A stretch of DNA of 64,000 bases from JADLCX01 sp964630785 (GCA_964630785.1 CAZVZG010000012.1:78875-142874); one strand, 5' to 3'; positions 42,535 through 52,426 are shown, numbered from the stretch's first letter. A program made the numbers and translations. Notes: a model not told the origin generated them from the letters alone.

Positions 42535-44322
42535 TCAGGCGGTTCCGGGGGCGTGGATGTGCTTTCTTGAGGCGAAGCGGTAGGCGGTCATCAGGCCCAG
42601 GAAGAGCCACACCATGTTGTTGATGGCCAGCAGGCCGTCGCGGGTCGAGTCCCAGACGTCCCGGAAGGGCATCGGCGTGCGCCCGCGATAGAACGCCAGA
42701 CAGGTCGCGGGGTACGCGCTCACGGCCAGCACGCCGAGCGTGAGCCCGGCCGTCCACAGGCCCAGCCGCACCGAGCCGCGCCCCGCCAGTCGCAGGGCCG
42801 CGATGCCCAGCACCGCGCCCGTGGGCCAGGTCATCCAGTCGAGACGGTCGCGGAAAGCCCACGACACGCCGATCCACGCCGCCGACCAGACCAGTGCGAG
42901 CGTGAGCGTGTCGAGTAGGGCGCCGCGCGATGCTTGCGTGGGCGCCGGGGCCGCGGCGATGGGTGCGGGCGGCGGAGGCAGGGACGACACCGGGCGCGCC
43001 GGAGCGTCGTGCCCGAAGGCCTCGATCATCCACCCGAGCTCGGAGGGGAGCGGTTCGACCGCGGCGTCAGAGCCGCTCGCGCCGGCAAGGGAAGTGTGAG
43101 GGGCGGGCTTGCTCGACGCGGCGCGGTAGTCGGCCACGCCGCGGAGGTACCGCGCGAACCGCTGTTCGAGGTCGTCGCCCCACGCCATCCCGAGTTCCGA
43201 GTAGATGCGCCGGAGTTCGCCCATCGGATCGGCCACGAGGTCCTGGTAGCGGACCCGCGCGAGCCGACCCGGCGGGATTTCGTGCAACTGCTCGATGAAC
43301 GCCCGCTCGGTCGCGTCGTATTCCTCGACGGTGCGCCGACGCACCTCGTCGTCGTTCGCGGCCTCCTGCAAGAGGTAGGGCCCGAAACGCCGGTGCATGG
43401 CCACGTTGGAGCGCAGCACAGCCGCGGGGTCGCGGGCGATGTGGACAAAGCGGACTCGCTCCGGCCCGAACACCTCCAGCAACTCGCGGACGCGGGCGGT
43501 GTGACTGGGGGTTTTGAGGATCACGCGCCGACGGCGGGCCGCGCTCGACCATCCGGCCGCACGCGACACCTTCCACGCGAAGGCCCACACGGCGCGGCGC
43601 CATCGGCGGCGCTGCTCCGGCGTAACGTCCTGCATCGCGTTCATGCGCTTCCAGAAGCCCCACTCGCGGGGCAACACCATCCGCCCCGGCATCGCCGAAC
43701 TCAGCGTCCAGTTGCACAGGGCAAAGTCATCTTCTGCCGGCCACTCCGGGCCGATCGCCACGTCGTCCTGCGGCCGTGTGCTGCCCAGGAACGGCACGAG
43801 GAACCAGCGCAGGAACGTCCACGAGATCACCCAGCCCTGCGGCGCGAGCACCTGGTGCCATCGCGGCGTGACGTTCGCCGGATCGCACGAGAGGAGGTAG
43901 TGCAGATGCGTGGTGCCGGAGCGGTAATACCCCAGCACGCACAACACCTCAACGCCGGCATCGGGTGCGGCCGCCCTCTGGGGCACGGCTTCGCCGTCCG
44001 GGCCGACGAACGGGCGGCTGAGCCGCGCCCGACGCTCGCGCGACGAGGCGCGGGCCGAGAGGCAGGCGCCCAGCACCGCGCGCTCGGGCAGCGTGAGCAC
44101 CGTCCCCAATGCCGACGTGAAGAAGCACCAGGCCAGTCGGAGCCAGAAACGGGGATGGACCCGCTTCCACGCTCCCCCGCTCCCCCCGCTCCCCCCACCC
44201 CCCGCACCCCCCGCACCCCGACCACCAGAGAGGAACATCCGCACCCACACGTCTAGGGACGCCAGCCCCATGAAGTGCGGGTGGGGAAGTGCGAAGAAGG
44301 GGAAACGGCGGCCGCCGGGCAT
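42535..44322 (-). CDS. Sulfotransferase-family protein with C-terminal membrane helices
   Basis: 595 residues. The PAPS 5'-phosphosulfate loop is GYYRSGTTHLHYLLSCDP and the 3'-phosphate motif is VRFVHIARDPAAVLRSN, as in family-1/3 sulfotransferases; ARVRYQDLVADPMGELRRIY also fits. After about residue 430 come three to four hydrophobic helices, so it is membrane-bound. A Gly-rich insert near residue 40 is coded by a C-rich tract (44170-44222 on the plus strand). Start uncertain: a second Met lies 17 codons in. Acceptor unknown; a surface glycan or lipid is plausible. Confidence 0.8.
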   Translation of the reverse strand: MPGGRRFPFFALPHPHFMGLASLDVWVRMFLSGGRGAGGAGGGGSGGSGGAWKRVHPRFWLRLAWCFFTSALGTVLTLPERAVLGACLSARASSRERRARLSRPFVGPDGEAVPQRAAAPDAGVEVLCVLGYYRSGTTHLHYLLSCDPANVTPRWHQVLAPQGWVISWTFLRWFLVPFLGSTRPQDDVAIGPEWPAEDDFALCNWTLSSAMPGRMVLPREWGFWKRMNAMQDVTPEQRRRWRRAVWAFAWKVSRAAGWSSAARRRRVILKTPSHTARVRELLEVFGPERVRFVHIARDPAAVLRSNVAMHRRFGPYLLQEAANDDEVRRRTVEEYDATERAFIEQLHEIPPGRLARVRYQDLVADPMGELRRIYSELGMAWGDDLEQRFARYLRGVADYRAASSKPAPHTSLAGASGSDAAVEPLPSELGWMIEAFGHDAPARPVSSLPPPPAPIAAAPAPTQASRGALLDTLTLALVWSAAWIGVSWAFRDRLDWMTWPTGAVLGIAALRLAGRGSVRLGLWTAGLTLGVLAVSAYPATCLAFYRGRTPMPFRDVWDSTRDGLLAINNMVWLFLGLMTAYRFASRKHIHAPGTA

Positions 44323-44416
44323 CGGGGGCGGAGTGTAATCCCCTGATTCCGCCGGGAACGCCCGCGGAGCGGCCGGGGCTATGCTTCTTCAAGTTTCAGG
44401 AACCATTGAAATCGCC

Positions 44417-45841
44417 ATGCCGACCGCTCCACTCGCCGCACCGTCCCGTCCCGCCGCCCGCGTGTCCCGTCCACGGTTCGACCCGCGGTTGGAGCCGATC
44501 CGGGAAAAGATCGAAGCGGGCCGGCGGCTGTCGCTGGACGAGGGCGAAATGCTCTTTGCGACGCCGGACATCTGGACGGTGTGCGAACTGGCGGACCTGG
44601 TGCGCCGGCGCCTGCACGGCGATGTCGCGTTCTACAACATCAACCGACACCTGAACTACACCAACGTGTGCGCCCTGTCGTGCAAGTTCTGCGAGTTCTA
44701 CCGCAAGCAGGGCCAGGACGGCGCGTACACGCGCGACATGGCGTACGTGAGGGATCAGGCGGCCGGGGCGGTCGAGGGCGGGGCGACCGAGATCCACATC
44801 GTGGGCGGGCTGCACCCGTACCTTCCGTGGGACTACTACCCGGAGCTCGTTCGGACGATCCGCGAGACGGCGAGTTCGCTGGGCTCGGACCTGCACGTGA
44901 AGGCGTTCACCGCGGTGGAGATCGTGCACCTGGCCAAGATCGCGCGGGTGTACAAATCGAACGACCGCGCGGCGGGCATCCGGCACGTGCTGAGCGAGCT
45001 CAAGCAGGCCGGGCTCGGGTCGCTGCCGGGTGGCGGCGCTGAAGTGTTCGACGATCGCATCCACGACGAGGCGTTCAAGGGCAAGATCCGCTCGGACGTG
45101 TGGCTGGACGTGCACCGTGTGGCCCACGAACTCGGGCTCAACACCAACGCGACGATCCTCTACGGGCACATCGAGCGGCGGCAGGACCGGCTCGTGCACA
45201 TGGAGATGCTCCGCCGGGCCCAGGACCGGGCGCTGGTGCGGCTGGGGTACAAGGGCGTCGCGTCGGAAGAACCTCGCCGAGCCGCGTCCGCGGGCACGGA
45301 TGAATCTGAATCGGGCCATCTGGGCTATTCGCACGACGAGGGCGAGGACGTCCCGGTGGTCACGCTGACGCGCCCGGGCACACCACTGCCCGAGCGTGTG
45401 GCGTTCGGCGACTCATCGATGCGGAGCGTTGGAGCGTCCGGTGCGACGGATCGGCCCGGCTACTTCCAGACCATCATCCCGCTCCCGTTCTTCCCCGACG
45501 GGAGCGAGTTGGAGCACCTGCCGGGTCCGAGTGGGCTGGAGAATCTGCGCACGCTGGCGGTGGCGAGGCTGATGCTCGACAACTTCCCGCACGCCAAGGC
45601 GTTCTGGATCATGCAGACGCTGCCGATGGCCCAGTTGATGCTCCAGAACGGCGCGGACGATATCGACGGCACTGTGGTGTGGTACGACATCACCAAAGTT
45701 GGCGGAGCGGGCACGCACCAGGAGGTGACGGCCGCGACGCTGCGCAAGGCGATCCGCGACGCGGGCCTCCGACCTGTAGAGCGGGACACGGTGTATCGGC
45801 CGGTGGTGCGAGATGGGAAAGCGTGGCGGGTCGCCCGTTGA
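44417..45841 (+). CDS. mqnE: Aminofutalosine synthase (radical SAM, MqnE)
   Basis: 474 residues from the ATG at 44417 (MPTAPLAAP). Radical-SAM cluster motif CALSCKFC preceded by INRHLNYTNV, then GGATEIHIVGGLHPYLPWDYY and VKAFTAVEI, as in MqnE/CofH-like enzymes; the VGGLHP segment favours MqnE. It joins a purine and chorismate-derived precursor in the futalosine route to menaquinone. Between about residues 290 and 345 there is an extra acidic, low-complexity insert (EEPRRAASAGTDESESGHLG) absent from typical members. Other mqn genes are not in the window. Confidence 0.87.
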   Translation: MPTAPLAAPSRPAARVSRPRFDPRLEPIREKIEAGRRLSLDEGEMLFATPDIWTVCELADLVRRRLHGDVAFYNINRHLNYTNVCALSCKFCEFYRKQGQDGAYTRDMAYVRDQAAGAVEGGATEIHIVGGLHPYLPWDYYPELVRTIRETASSLGSDLHVKAFTAVEIVHLAKIARVYKSNDRAAGIRHVLSELKQAGLGSLPGGGAEVFDDRIHDEAFKGKIRSDVWLDVHRVAHELGLNTNATILYGHIERRQDRLVHMEMLRRAQDRALVRLGYKGVASEEPRRAASAGTDESESGHLGYSHDEGEDVPVVTLTRPGTPLPERVAFGDSSMRSVGASGATDRPGYFQTIIPLPFFPDGSELEHLPGPSGLENLRTLAVARLMLDNFPHAKAFWIMQTLPMAQLMLQNGADDIDGTVVWYDITKVGGAGTHQEVTAATLRKAIRDAGLRPVERDTVYRPVVRDGKAWRVAR

Positions 45842-45969
45842 AAGTTGCACGGGAACGATCGCGGCAGCGCTTGCGAGGTCTGCGTGACGCCCGTTCGGCC
45901 AAAGCACACTTCCACGCGCCTGCTCCGGCGCCTTGGCGCGTCGGCTCGCCGTCTACGCTCGACTGACCC

Positions 45970-47511
45970 GTGACCACCGGAGGCCCCCACAACCCGCCCG
46001 AGCAGTCTATCCGGCGCGACATGCGGGCGGACACCGACGCCGCGGGCGCGCCGGAGGAGGTCGAGGCCCCGCTGGACGCCGCGGATTTCGTCGAGGACCA
46101 TCGGCACGATGCGTACGCCGCGCTTCGGGTGCCGAACTACCGGCGGTTCATCGGCGGGTGGATATTCGCGAGCATGGGCCTGCAGATGCAGGGCATGGCG
46201 CTGGGTTGGGAGGTCTACGAGCGCACGCACAGCGCGTTCCAACTCGGGCTCATGGGCCTGCTGCGGGCTCTGCCCGTGCTCGTGCTGGCGTTGCCGGCGG
46301 GCCAGATCGTGGACATGCTCGACCGCAAGCGCGTGCTGATCTGGACGCAGGTCGCCTTCGCGCTGGTTTCGGCGGGCATCGCTACGGCGTCGTACTTTCA
46401 GACCAGCCTGTTCTGGCTGTATGTGCTGGTGGTGCTCAGCGGGTGCTCGCGGGTGTTCAACGGGCCGTCGCGGTCGAGCCTGTTGCCGCAGCTCGTGCCC
46501 GCCGGTCCGGACGGGAAGACCGATCCCGTGATCTTTCACAACGCGGTCACCTGGAACAGCGGCGTGTTCCACTTCGGGGCCGTGGCCGGGCCGCTGCTGG
46601 CGGGCCAGATCATCGCCGCGATGCAGGCCCACGCGCACGCGAACCCGGGTGGGGGCGGCCCGCCGATGACCGCGGCCGCGTGGCCGGTGTACGCCCTGAC
46701 GTGCCTGGGTTGCCTGGTGTTCGCCGTGTCGGCGTTGTCGCTGCGCCCGCGGGCGACGCAGCGATCGGGCGAGCGGTTGAACCTCGCGACGCTTCGGGCC
46801 GGCATGTTGAACGGCGCGTTGCACGTGTGGCACGAAAAGACAATCCTGGGCGCGATCACGCTGGACCTCTTCGCCGTGCTGCTGGGCGGCGCGACGGCGC
46901 TGTTGCCGATCTACGCCAAGGACATCCTGCACGTGGGGCCGGTAGGCCTGGGCTACCTGACCGGGGCGCACTTCATCGGCGCGGTGGCGATGTCGCTCGT
47001 GCTGGCGCACCGCCCGCCGTTCAGGCACGCCGGGCGCACGCTGCTGTGGTCGGTGGCGGGCTACGGCGTGTGCATCATCGTCTTCGGCGTTTCGCATTGG
47101 TTCTGGCTGTCGATGGCCGCGCTGATCGTCTCGGGGCTCTTTGACAACATCTCGGTGGTCGTGCGGCATGTGCTGGTGCAGATGCGCACGCCCGACCAGC
47201 TCCGCGGGCGCGTCTCGGCGGTCAACAGCGTGTTCATCGAGAGCAGCAACCAGCTCGGTGCGTTCGAGTCGGGCGTCGCGGCCGTGGGCTTTGAGCGCCT
47301 GCTGGGCACGGCCGTGCTGGGCGCGATCGGTTCGGTCGTGGCGGGCGGGATCGGGACGATCATCGTCGTGGGCGCCGTGGCCGTCTACCTGCCCGAACTG
47401 AGAAAGCTCGGGCGCCTTCAGGAGGTCGATTCCGCCTCCCATCCCCCCATTCCTCCACCCCCCGCCGGCGGCGGCAAAGAGGCCGGGTCGCCTGGTCAGG
47501 GCGTGGCCTGA
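45970..47511 (+). CDS. MFS exporter (EntS/MFS_3-like)
   Basis: 513 residues if begun at the GTG at 45970; an ATG at 46021 would remove 17 polar residues. Twelve hydrophobic segments, with the MFS loop-2 motif as VDMLDRKRVLIWTQ and IFASMGLQMQGMALGWEVY in helix 1. The NGPSRSSLLPQLVP segment and RGRVSAVNSVFIESSNQLGAFE are typical of the EntS-like MFS_3 group exporting siderophores or drugs. The last 40 residues are a Pro/Gly tail. It overlaps the convergent gene end by 16 bp. Confidence 0.86.
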   Translation: MTTGGPHNPPEQSIRRDMRADTDAAGAPEEVEAPLDAADFVEDHRHDAYAALRVPNYRRFIGGWIFASMGLQMQGMALGWEVYERTHSAFQLGLMGLLRALPVLVLALPAGQIVDMLDRKRVLIWTQVAFALVSAGIATASYFQTSLFWLYVLVVLSGCSRVFNGPSRSSLLPQLVPAGPDGKTDPVIFHNAVTWNSGVFHFGAVAGPLLAGQIIAAMQAHAHANPGGGGPPMTAAAWPVYALTCLGCLVFAVSALSLRPRATQRSGERLNLATLRAGMLNGALHVWHEKTILGAITLDLFAVLLGGATALLPIYAKDILHVGPVGLGYLTGAHFIGAVAMSLVLAHRPPFRHAGRTLLWSVAGYGVCIIVFGVSHWFWLSMAALIVSGLFDNISVVVRHVLVQMRTPDQLRGRVSAVNSVFIESSNQLGAFESGVAAVGFERLLGTAVLGAIGSVVAGGIGTIIVVGAVAVYLPELRKLGRLQEVDSASHPPIPPPPAGGGKEAGSPGQGVA

Positions 47512-48146
47512 GCCTCCGCGTCCTTCGCCCCGACTCGAGGTCCTATCGCGTTGGCCGCACAGATAATGAGCGAGCAGCCGAGCGGGAGGAGCACCTCGTT
47601 CACGCCCATGGCCGTCAGCGAGTGCGCCGACGGGAGCGCTCGCGAACCTTGCACCGCGATGAGCAGCACCACGCCGCAGAACACCAGGCCGAAGGCCAGA
47701 CCGGCGGCGGCGTGGGTGCGGAGCGTGCCCCAAGGCCTCCGCGAAATGATGCCAACGACGGCGCCGAGCAAGCCGAACTCGATCGCCCGCAAAATCGCGA
47801 ACTGGCCCTGCGTCGGCGAGACGGTCACGGCCGGCGCGATCTGGAGCACGTGAGCGGCGGCCCTGTGCAGCGCCCCGGCGATCAGGAAGGCCGCGGGCGC
47901 GGCGAAGAAGCCGAGCACGCCCATCAGCTCCATCCGCCGTCGTCGGGCCGAGAGCCCGACCGCCAGACCTGCGCACACGAGCGCGGCCAAGGAAGCCTTC
48001 TGCACCAGGTTGGCGGTGAACGCCGTGACGGAAGGGGTCTGCCCGAAACCAACGCTCACCGCGAGCATCACAACTTCGACGATCAGACCGAGCGCAACGC
48101 CCAGCCACGCCGAGGCGAAGAGCTGCTTGAGGAACCGCTCGGGCAC
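47496..48146 (-). CDS. Six-helix membrane protein of unknown function
   Basis: 216 residues from a GTG at 48146. About six membrane helices, starting ASAWLGVALGLIVEVVMLAVS and including FAILRAIEFGLLGAVVGII and LAFGLVFCGVVLLIAVQ. Charged residues are few and in short loops. No family recognised. Its stop lies within the 3' end of the convergent MFS gene. Confidence 0.7.
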   Translation of the reverse strand: MPERFLKQLFASAWLGVALGLIVEVVMLAVSVGFGQTPSVTAFTANLVQKASLAALVCAGLAVGLSARRRRMELMGVLGFFAAPAAFLIAGALHRAAAHVLQIAPAVTVSPTQGQFAILRAIEFGLLGAVVGIISRRPWGTLRTHAAAGLAFGLVFCGVVLLIAVQGSRALPSAHSLTAMGVNEVLLPLGCSLIICAANAIGPRVGAKDAEAQATP

Positions 48147-48185
48147 GGAGAGCAGTGTATGTCCCGCGCGGGGCCGGGTCGGGAG

Positions 48186-49313
48186 TTACTTGGACATGGC
48201 CACGAGGTAGGCGATCACGGCCGCGACGATCAGCCCCGCGATCACCGCGAGCGTGATCTTGATCCACGAGTACGGGCGCTCGCCCTGCACCTCGCCGGTG
48301 CGGGCGTTGACGAGGAAGCGGTAGGTCTTGTCGCGGAAGCGGTACGCGCTCAGCCAGATGGGCAGCAGCAGGTGCTTGTAGGTCAGACCCGCGTACTCGG
48401 TGTGCATGGAGCTGATGCGCTGCTCGTCGCCACCGATGTCGTGGCGGATGGTCGCGCGGATCGTTTCGGCCATGATCTGCTTGGCAATCTCGAAGCCCTC
48501 GGGCAGGCCCACGGTGTACGCCTCGGCGGTGAAGCCGGCGAGGTAGGAACGGTTGAAAGGCTGGAGGTCGGCCAAGTCCCACGGGGCGAGTGCGTCGGCC
48601 TTATCCTGCGGGAGCGAGCGCGTGGCGAGCACGAGCACGTCATCGAAGTCGTCGCCGACCACGCCGCTGACGCTCGTCCACCGGATGCGACGCTCGGTGC
48701 GCCGGTTCTTGCCGCTGCCGACGGTGACGTAATAGGCGTCGCCGCGCTCGCCGGTGTAAGCGGTGGTGCAGTGCGCGTCGTACGTCCAGGCGGGGATGTA
48801 GATGCCGCGGAGCGAGGCATCGAGCAGCGCGCGGGTCTTGAGCTTGTTGGGCGCGAACCATCGCGAGCGGACCCAGCGGCGGTACAGCTCCGTGGCCTGC
48901 TCGCTGGCGAGGCGGAAGGGCAGAACGGAACCCGGCTTGATGAGGCTCGACTGGTGGTCGGTGAGGACGAGGTTGGTGCCGCAGAACGGGCAGGACGTCG
49001 CCGTGATATTCGGCGCGGGCAGGAACACGGCCTTGCACGCGCCGCACTCGATGTCGGAGACCTCCACTTTCTCGGCGGAGCTGCTCAGGCGATCGAGCTC
49101 GGCGAGCAGGTCGAGCTCGCGGACCGTGACGGCCTGCCCCTGGGCGTCGACGGCGTCGGGGATCTGGTTCTCGTGGGCGCAGTACGGGCACTTGAGGACC
49201 GTGGTGCCCGGGATGTACTCGAGCTTGGCGCCGCACTCGGCGCAGGCGAACTGCTGCAATCCGCCGTGGTCACCGCCGACGCGGATGGGTGTTGGGCCGC
49301 TGGACTGGCTCAA
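48186..49313 (-). CDS. Zinc-ribbon protein with C-terminal membrane anchor, partner of SPFH protein
   Basis: 375 residues. Two zinc ribbons open the protein: FACAECGAKLEYIPG with LKCPYCAHEN, and IECGACKAVF with SCPFCGTNLV. A middle beta-rich region with the segment GIYIPAWTYDAHC follows, and a single hydrophobic helix ends the chain (ITLAVIAGLIVAAVIAYLVAM). The layout matches proteins often annotated as primosomal N'-like or TFIIB-type zinc-ribbon proteins that travel with SPFH genes. It starts 52 bp after the SPFH gene on the same strand. Confidence 0.8.
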   Translation of the reverse strand: MSQSSGPTPIRVGGDHGGLQQFACAECGAKLEYIPGTTVLKCPYCAHENQIPDAVDAQGQAVTVRELDLLAELDRLSSSAEKVEVSDIECGACKAVFLPAPNITATSCPFCGTNLVLTDHQSSLIKPGSVLPFRLASEQATELYRRWVRSRWFAPNKLKTRALLDASLRGIYIPAWTYDAHCTTAYTGERGDAYYVTVGSGKNRRTERRIRWTSVSGVVGDDFDDVLVLATRSLPQDKADALAPWDLADLQPFNRSYLAGFTAEAYTVGLPEGFEIAKQIMAETIRATIRHDIGGDEQRISSMHTEYAGLTYKHLLLPIWLSAYRFRDKTYRFLVNARTGEVQGERPYSWIKITLAVIAGLIVAAVIAYLVAMSK

Positions 49314-49365
49314 TCTGGACGCTCGCTCGCGGATGCCGGTCGATCAGACTCGCACGCCTTCACCA

Positions 49366-50481
49366 TCAAGACGGGATCGGAGGCGGCCCCGCGGGAGGCG
49401 GCGCGAACATCGCGGCCAGTTCGGGCACGTCCTTGGCCTTGGTCCACTCGCTCAGGCCCTGACGCCAGACGAGCGTCTCGGGCTTGAGCTCGCCGCCCCG
49501 GGCTTTCATGGAGACGAGGCCGAGCTCGAACGGCCCGGCCTGGTGGCCGTCGATGGCGAGGTAAAAGGGCGCGTTCTGCGGCAGCGGCGGAGGGGCGCCC
49601 GGCCCGGCATTGGCGGGCGCGGGGCCCGAGCCGTAGGCCGTTTGTCCCATCACGCTCCCCATCATCCCGCCCATGCCCATCGCCATGACAGCGCCCGCGC
49701 CGCCGGGGTTCTTGGCCGCGTCGCGCATGGCCTCGGCGGCCTGGAGCTTGGCGTAGGCGTTGAGGTCGCCGATGACGCCCATCTTGGAACGAGAATCCAG
49801 CGCCTGCTCGACCTCGGGCGGGAGCGAGATGTTCTCGATCATCAGTTTCGGCAGTTCGACGCCGATCTTGCCCAGGTCGGGACGCATCTTGGCGGCCAGA
49901 ATCTCGCCGAGCTCGTTCTGGTTGGCGGCCAGGTCGAGCATCGGGATCCGGTTCTCGCCGATGGCGTCGGTGAACTCCGCGACGATGACGTTGCGGAGCT
50001 GGTTGACGATCTCCTCGGTGGTGAAACGGTTGTCCGTGCCGACGATCTCGCGGATGAAAGCCCCGGGATCGGCGACGCGCATGGTGTAGGTGCCGTAGGC
50101 GCGGATGCGGACCGGCCCGAACTCCGGGTCGCGCACCATGATCGGGTTCATCGTGCCCCACTTGAGGTCGGTGAACTGGCGGGTGGAGACGAAATAGACC
50201 TCGGCCTTGAACGGGCTCTCGAAACCGTATTTCCACCCTTTGAGCGTGCCGAGGATGGGCAGGTTCTTGGTCTCGAGGGTGTACGTGCCGGGCTGGAAGA
50301 CGTCGGCGAGTTTGCCCTCGTTCACAAACGCCGCGGCCTGGCCCTCGCGCACGACGAGTTTGGCCCCGTACTTGATCTCGTTCTGGAACCGCTCGAAGCG
50401 GTACACCAGCGTGTTGTTGGTGTCGTCCAGGAACTGGACGATGTCGACGAGTTCGTGACGCAAACGGTCCCAGATGCCCAT
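49366..50481 (-). CDS. SPFH-domain protein with C-terminal GYF_2 domain
   Basis: 371 residues from the ATG at 50481 (MGIWDRLRHELVDIVQ). Residues about 20-250 form an SPFH/band-7 domain of the YdjI or virion-core-like group (LVVREGQAAAFVNEGKLADV, GTYTLETKNLPILGTL). A Gly/Met/Ala-rich linker (GGAGAVMAMGMGGMMGSVMG) follows, then a GYF_2-like module: FYLAIDGHQAGPFELGLVS through VWRQGLSEWTKAKDVPEL. Such proteins are thought to organise at membranes. Operon with the zinc-ribbon gene. Confidence 0.85.
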   Translation of the reverse strand: MGIWDRLRHELVDIVQFLDDTNNTLVYRFERFQNEIKYGAKLVVREGQAAAFVNEGKLADVFQPGTYTLETKNLPILGTLKGWKYGFESPFKAEVYFVSTRQFTDLKWGTMNPIMVRDPEFGPVRIRAYGTYTMRVADPGAFIREIVGTDNRFTTEEIVNQLRNVIVAEFTDAIGENRIPMLDLAANQNELGEILAAKMRPDLGKIGVELPKLMIENISLPPEVEQALDSRSKMGVIGDLNAYAKLQAAEAMRDAAKNPGGAGAVMAMGMGGMMGSVMGQTAYGSGPAPANAGPGAPPPLPQNAPFYLAIDGHQAGPFELGLVSMKARGGELKPETLVWRQGLSEWTKAKDVPELAAMFAPPPAGPPPIPS

Positions 50482-50649
50482 GGCGTGTGCCCTCCGAGGG
50501 TGTGAATCGGAAGGAGTGTACGGGAGTTTCACCCCCGGGTGGAAGGAGCCGACCGCGCAAGCGGTCGCCGGTTTCCGTTCCGGATCGCGCGATCGGAAAT
50601 CTCGTCCCGTCGTTTGCGCGATCGGGCTCTCTGACAAACTTGCGGTCTG

Positions 50650-51000
50650 TTATCGCCGCGAGCGAGAGATCACCGGCGGCATCTTGATGCCGGCCTCGTT
50701 GAGCAGGTGCCGCCAGGCCTTGGCGGCCTCGGGCCCTCGCTCGGTGAATCGCCCGCCCTCGCATACGTGGATGAGCGCAAAGAGGTCCTGCGGGTCAAAG
50801 ACGTGGTTGCGTCCGCCGTGGCTGGGGCCGGAAACGCGGGCCGCTTTGCGGATGGTGTCGAAGGTCTTGCTGGAGAGCGACGCCCCGTGCTCCCCAACGG
50901 CGTCGAGGAGTTCCTGCTTGGTCCAGCCCGCGCCCTGGTCCGACGGTTCTGCGGGTTGCTCGTCGATGAAGCGGCTCTGGGGGCGGTAGGCGCGGCGCAT
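50650..51000 (-). CDS. Small hypothetical protein, possible DNA-binding
   Basis: 116 residues from an ATG at 51000. WTKQELLDAVGEHGASLSSKT then FDTIRKAARVSGPSHGGRNHVF resembles a winged or MerR-like helix-turn-helix with a GGRNHVF wing, followed by FDPQDLFALIHVCE and a helical end. Basic at both ends. It lies between proA and the SPFH operon; family not recognised. Confidence 0.55.
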   Translation of the reverse strand: MRRAYRPQSRFIDEQPAEPSDQGAGWTKQELLDAVGEHGASLSSKTFDTIRKAARVSGPSHGGRNHVFDPQDLFALIHVCEGGRFTERGPEAAKAWRHLLNEAGIKMPPVISRSRR

Positions 51001-51061
51001 ATGGGCAAAGGATACGGGCGTGCGGTCCGCCCCGCGACAGCGGGCGCGGGGCGACGCGGCC

Positions 51062-52396
51062 TCAACGCGTCTGGCCGTTCCCCTCGACGATCCACCGCTG
51101 CGTGGTCAGCTCTTCGAGCCCCATCGGCCCGTACGCGTGGATTCGGCTGGTCGAAATGCCGATCTCGGCGCCGAGGCCGAGGCTGAACCCGTCGTTGAAC
51201 CGTGTGCTGGCGTTGACCAGGACGCACGAGCTCTGCACCTCGTTGCAGAAGCGCTCGGCCGCGCCGCCGTGGCCGAGGTCCTGGGTCAGGATCGACTCGG
51301 TGTGGTTGCTCGCGTAGTGGGCGATGTGATCGATGGCCTCGTCCACGCTGTCCACCACCCTCATGGCCACGGTCAGGTCGAGGAACTCGCGCCCGAAGTC
51401 CTCAGCCTGGGCGAGCACCACGCGCCCGGTTGCTCGCATCCCCCCACCCACCCCTACCTGACGCGCGGGGTCCATAGAGCCCGCCAACGCGAGGATGAGC
51501 GGTGTGCCGCGGACCTCGACGCCGTCGCGCTCGAACCGCTCGATCATGGCGGGAACGAACCGGTCGGCGATGCCGCGGTGCACGAGGACGCACTCCACGG
51601 CGTTGCACGCGGCCGGGGCGCTGGTCTTCGCGGTGGCACAGACATTGACCGCCATGTCCAAGTCCGCCGATTCATCGACGAAGATGTGACAGACGCCCTG
51701 AAAGTGCTGCACGGTCGGGATGGTCGAGTGGCCGCACACAAACTCGATGAGTTCGCGCCCGCCGCGGGGGATGACCAGGTCGATGTACTGGTTGAGCTGG
51801 AGCAGTTCTCGTAGTTCATCCCGCGAGGCCGTACCGACCTGGGTGAGCGCGGCCTCGGGCAGGTCGTGGGCTGCGAGAACTTCGTGGGCCAGTCCGGCGA
51901 GCGCGGCGTTGGAGCCCGCCGCTTCCCGCCCACCTTTGAGGATGCAGGCGTTACCCGCCTTGAAGCACAGGGCGAAGGCGTCGATGGTGACGGTCGGGCG
52001 GGCCTCGTAGATCATCGCCACGACACCCAGCGGCGAGCGCACCTTGCGGACGCGCAGTCCCGCGGGCACGTTCGCATCGCGCGTGACCGCGCCGACAGGG
52101 TCTGCAAGCAGGGCGATCTGCCGTAGCCCCGCGGCCATCTGCGCCAGCGACCTGGTGCTCATGCCCAGGCGCTGAAGTTTGGGCAGCGGCAGGCCGGCGT
52201 CCTTCGCAAGACGCACATCCTCGGCATTGGCCGCGAGAACCCGATCGGCGGCGCCGGGTTCTTCGAGCGCGTCGGCGAGGTCGAGCAGCACGCGATTCTT
52301 GATCGGCCCGGACACGGCCGCGAGCAGGCGCGAGGCCTCTCGCGCGGCCTTGGCGGATTGCTCGATCGAGATTGTGTCAGGGGTCGCGGGGGTCAC
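51062..52396 (-). CDS. proA: Gamma-glutamyl phosphate reductase
   Basis: 444 residues. Second step of proline synthesis: NADPH reduction of glutamyl-5-phosphate. ALDH-like fold with VRKVRSPLGVVAMIYEARPTV, CFKAGNACILKGGREA, catalytic Cys in PAACNAVECVLVH, and VNASTRFNDGFSLGLGAEIG near the C terminus. A short Gly insert (VGVGGG, from a C-rich stretch at 51437-51460) is unusual. Starts 30 bp after proB; the two form the proBA operon. Confidence 0.96.
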   Translation of the reverse strand: MTPATPDTISIEQSAKAAREASRLLAAVSGPIKNRVLLDLADALEEPGAADRVLAANAEDVRLAKDAGLPLPKLQRLGMSTRSLAQMAAGLRQIALLADPVGAVTRDANVPAGLRVRKVRSPLGVVAMIYEARPTVTIDAFALCFKAGNACILKGGREAAGSNAALAGLAHEVLAAHDLPEAALTQVGTASRDELRELLQLNQYIDLVIPRGGRELIEFVCGHSTIPTVQHFQGVCHIFVDESADLDMAVNVCATAKTSAPAACNAVECVLVHRGIADRFVPAMIERFERDGVEVRGTPLILALAGSMDPARQVGVGGGMRATGRVVLAQAEDFGREFLDLTVAMRVVDSVDEAIDHIAHYASNHTESILTQDLGHGGAAERFCNEVQSSCVLVNASTRFNDGFSLGLGAEIGISTSRIHAYGPMGLEELTTQRWIVEGNGQTR

Positions 52397-52426
52397 GGGC
52401 GGGCTCCGGACGCGGAGGGTTCACGG

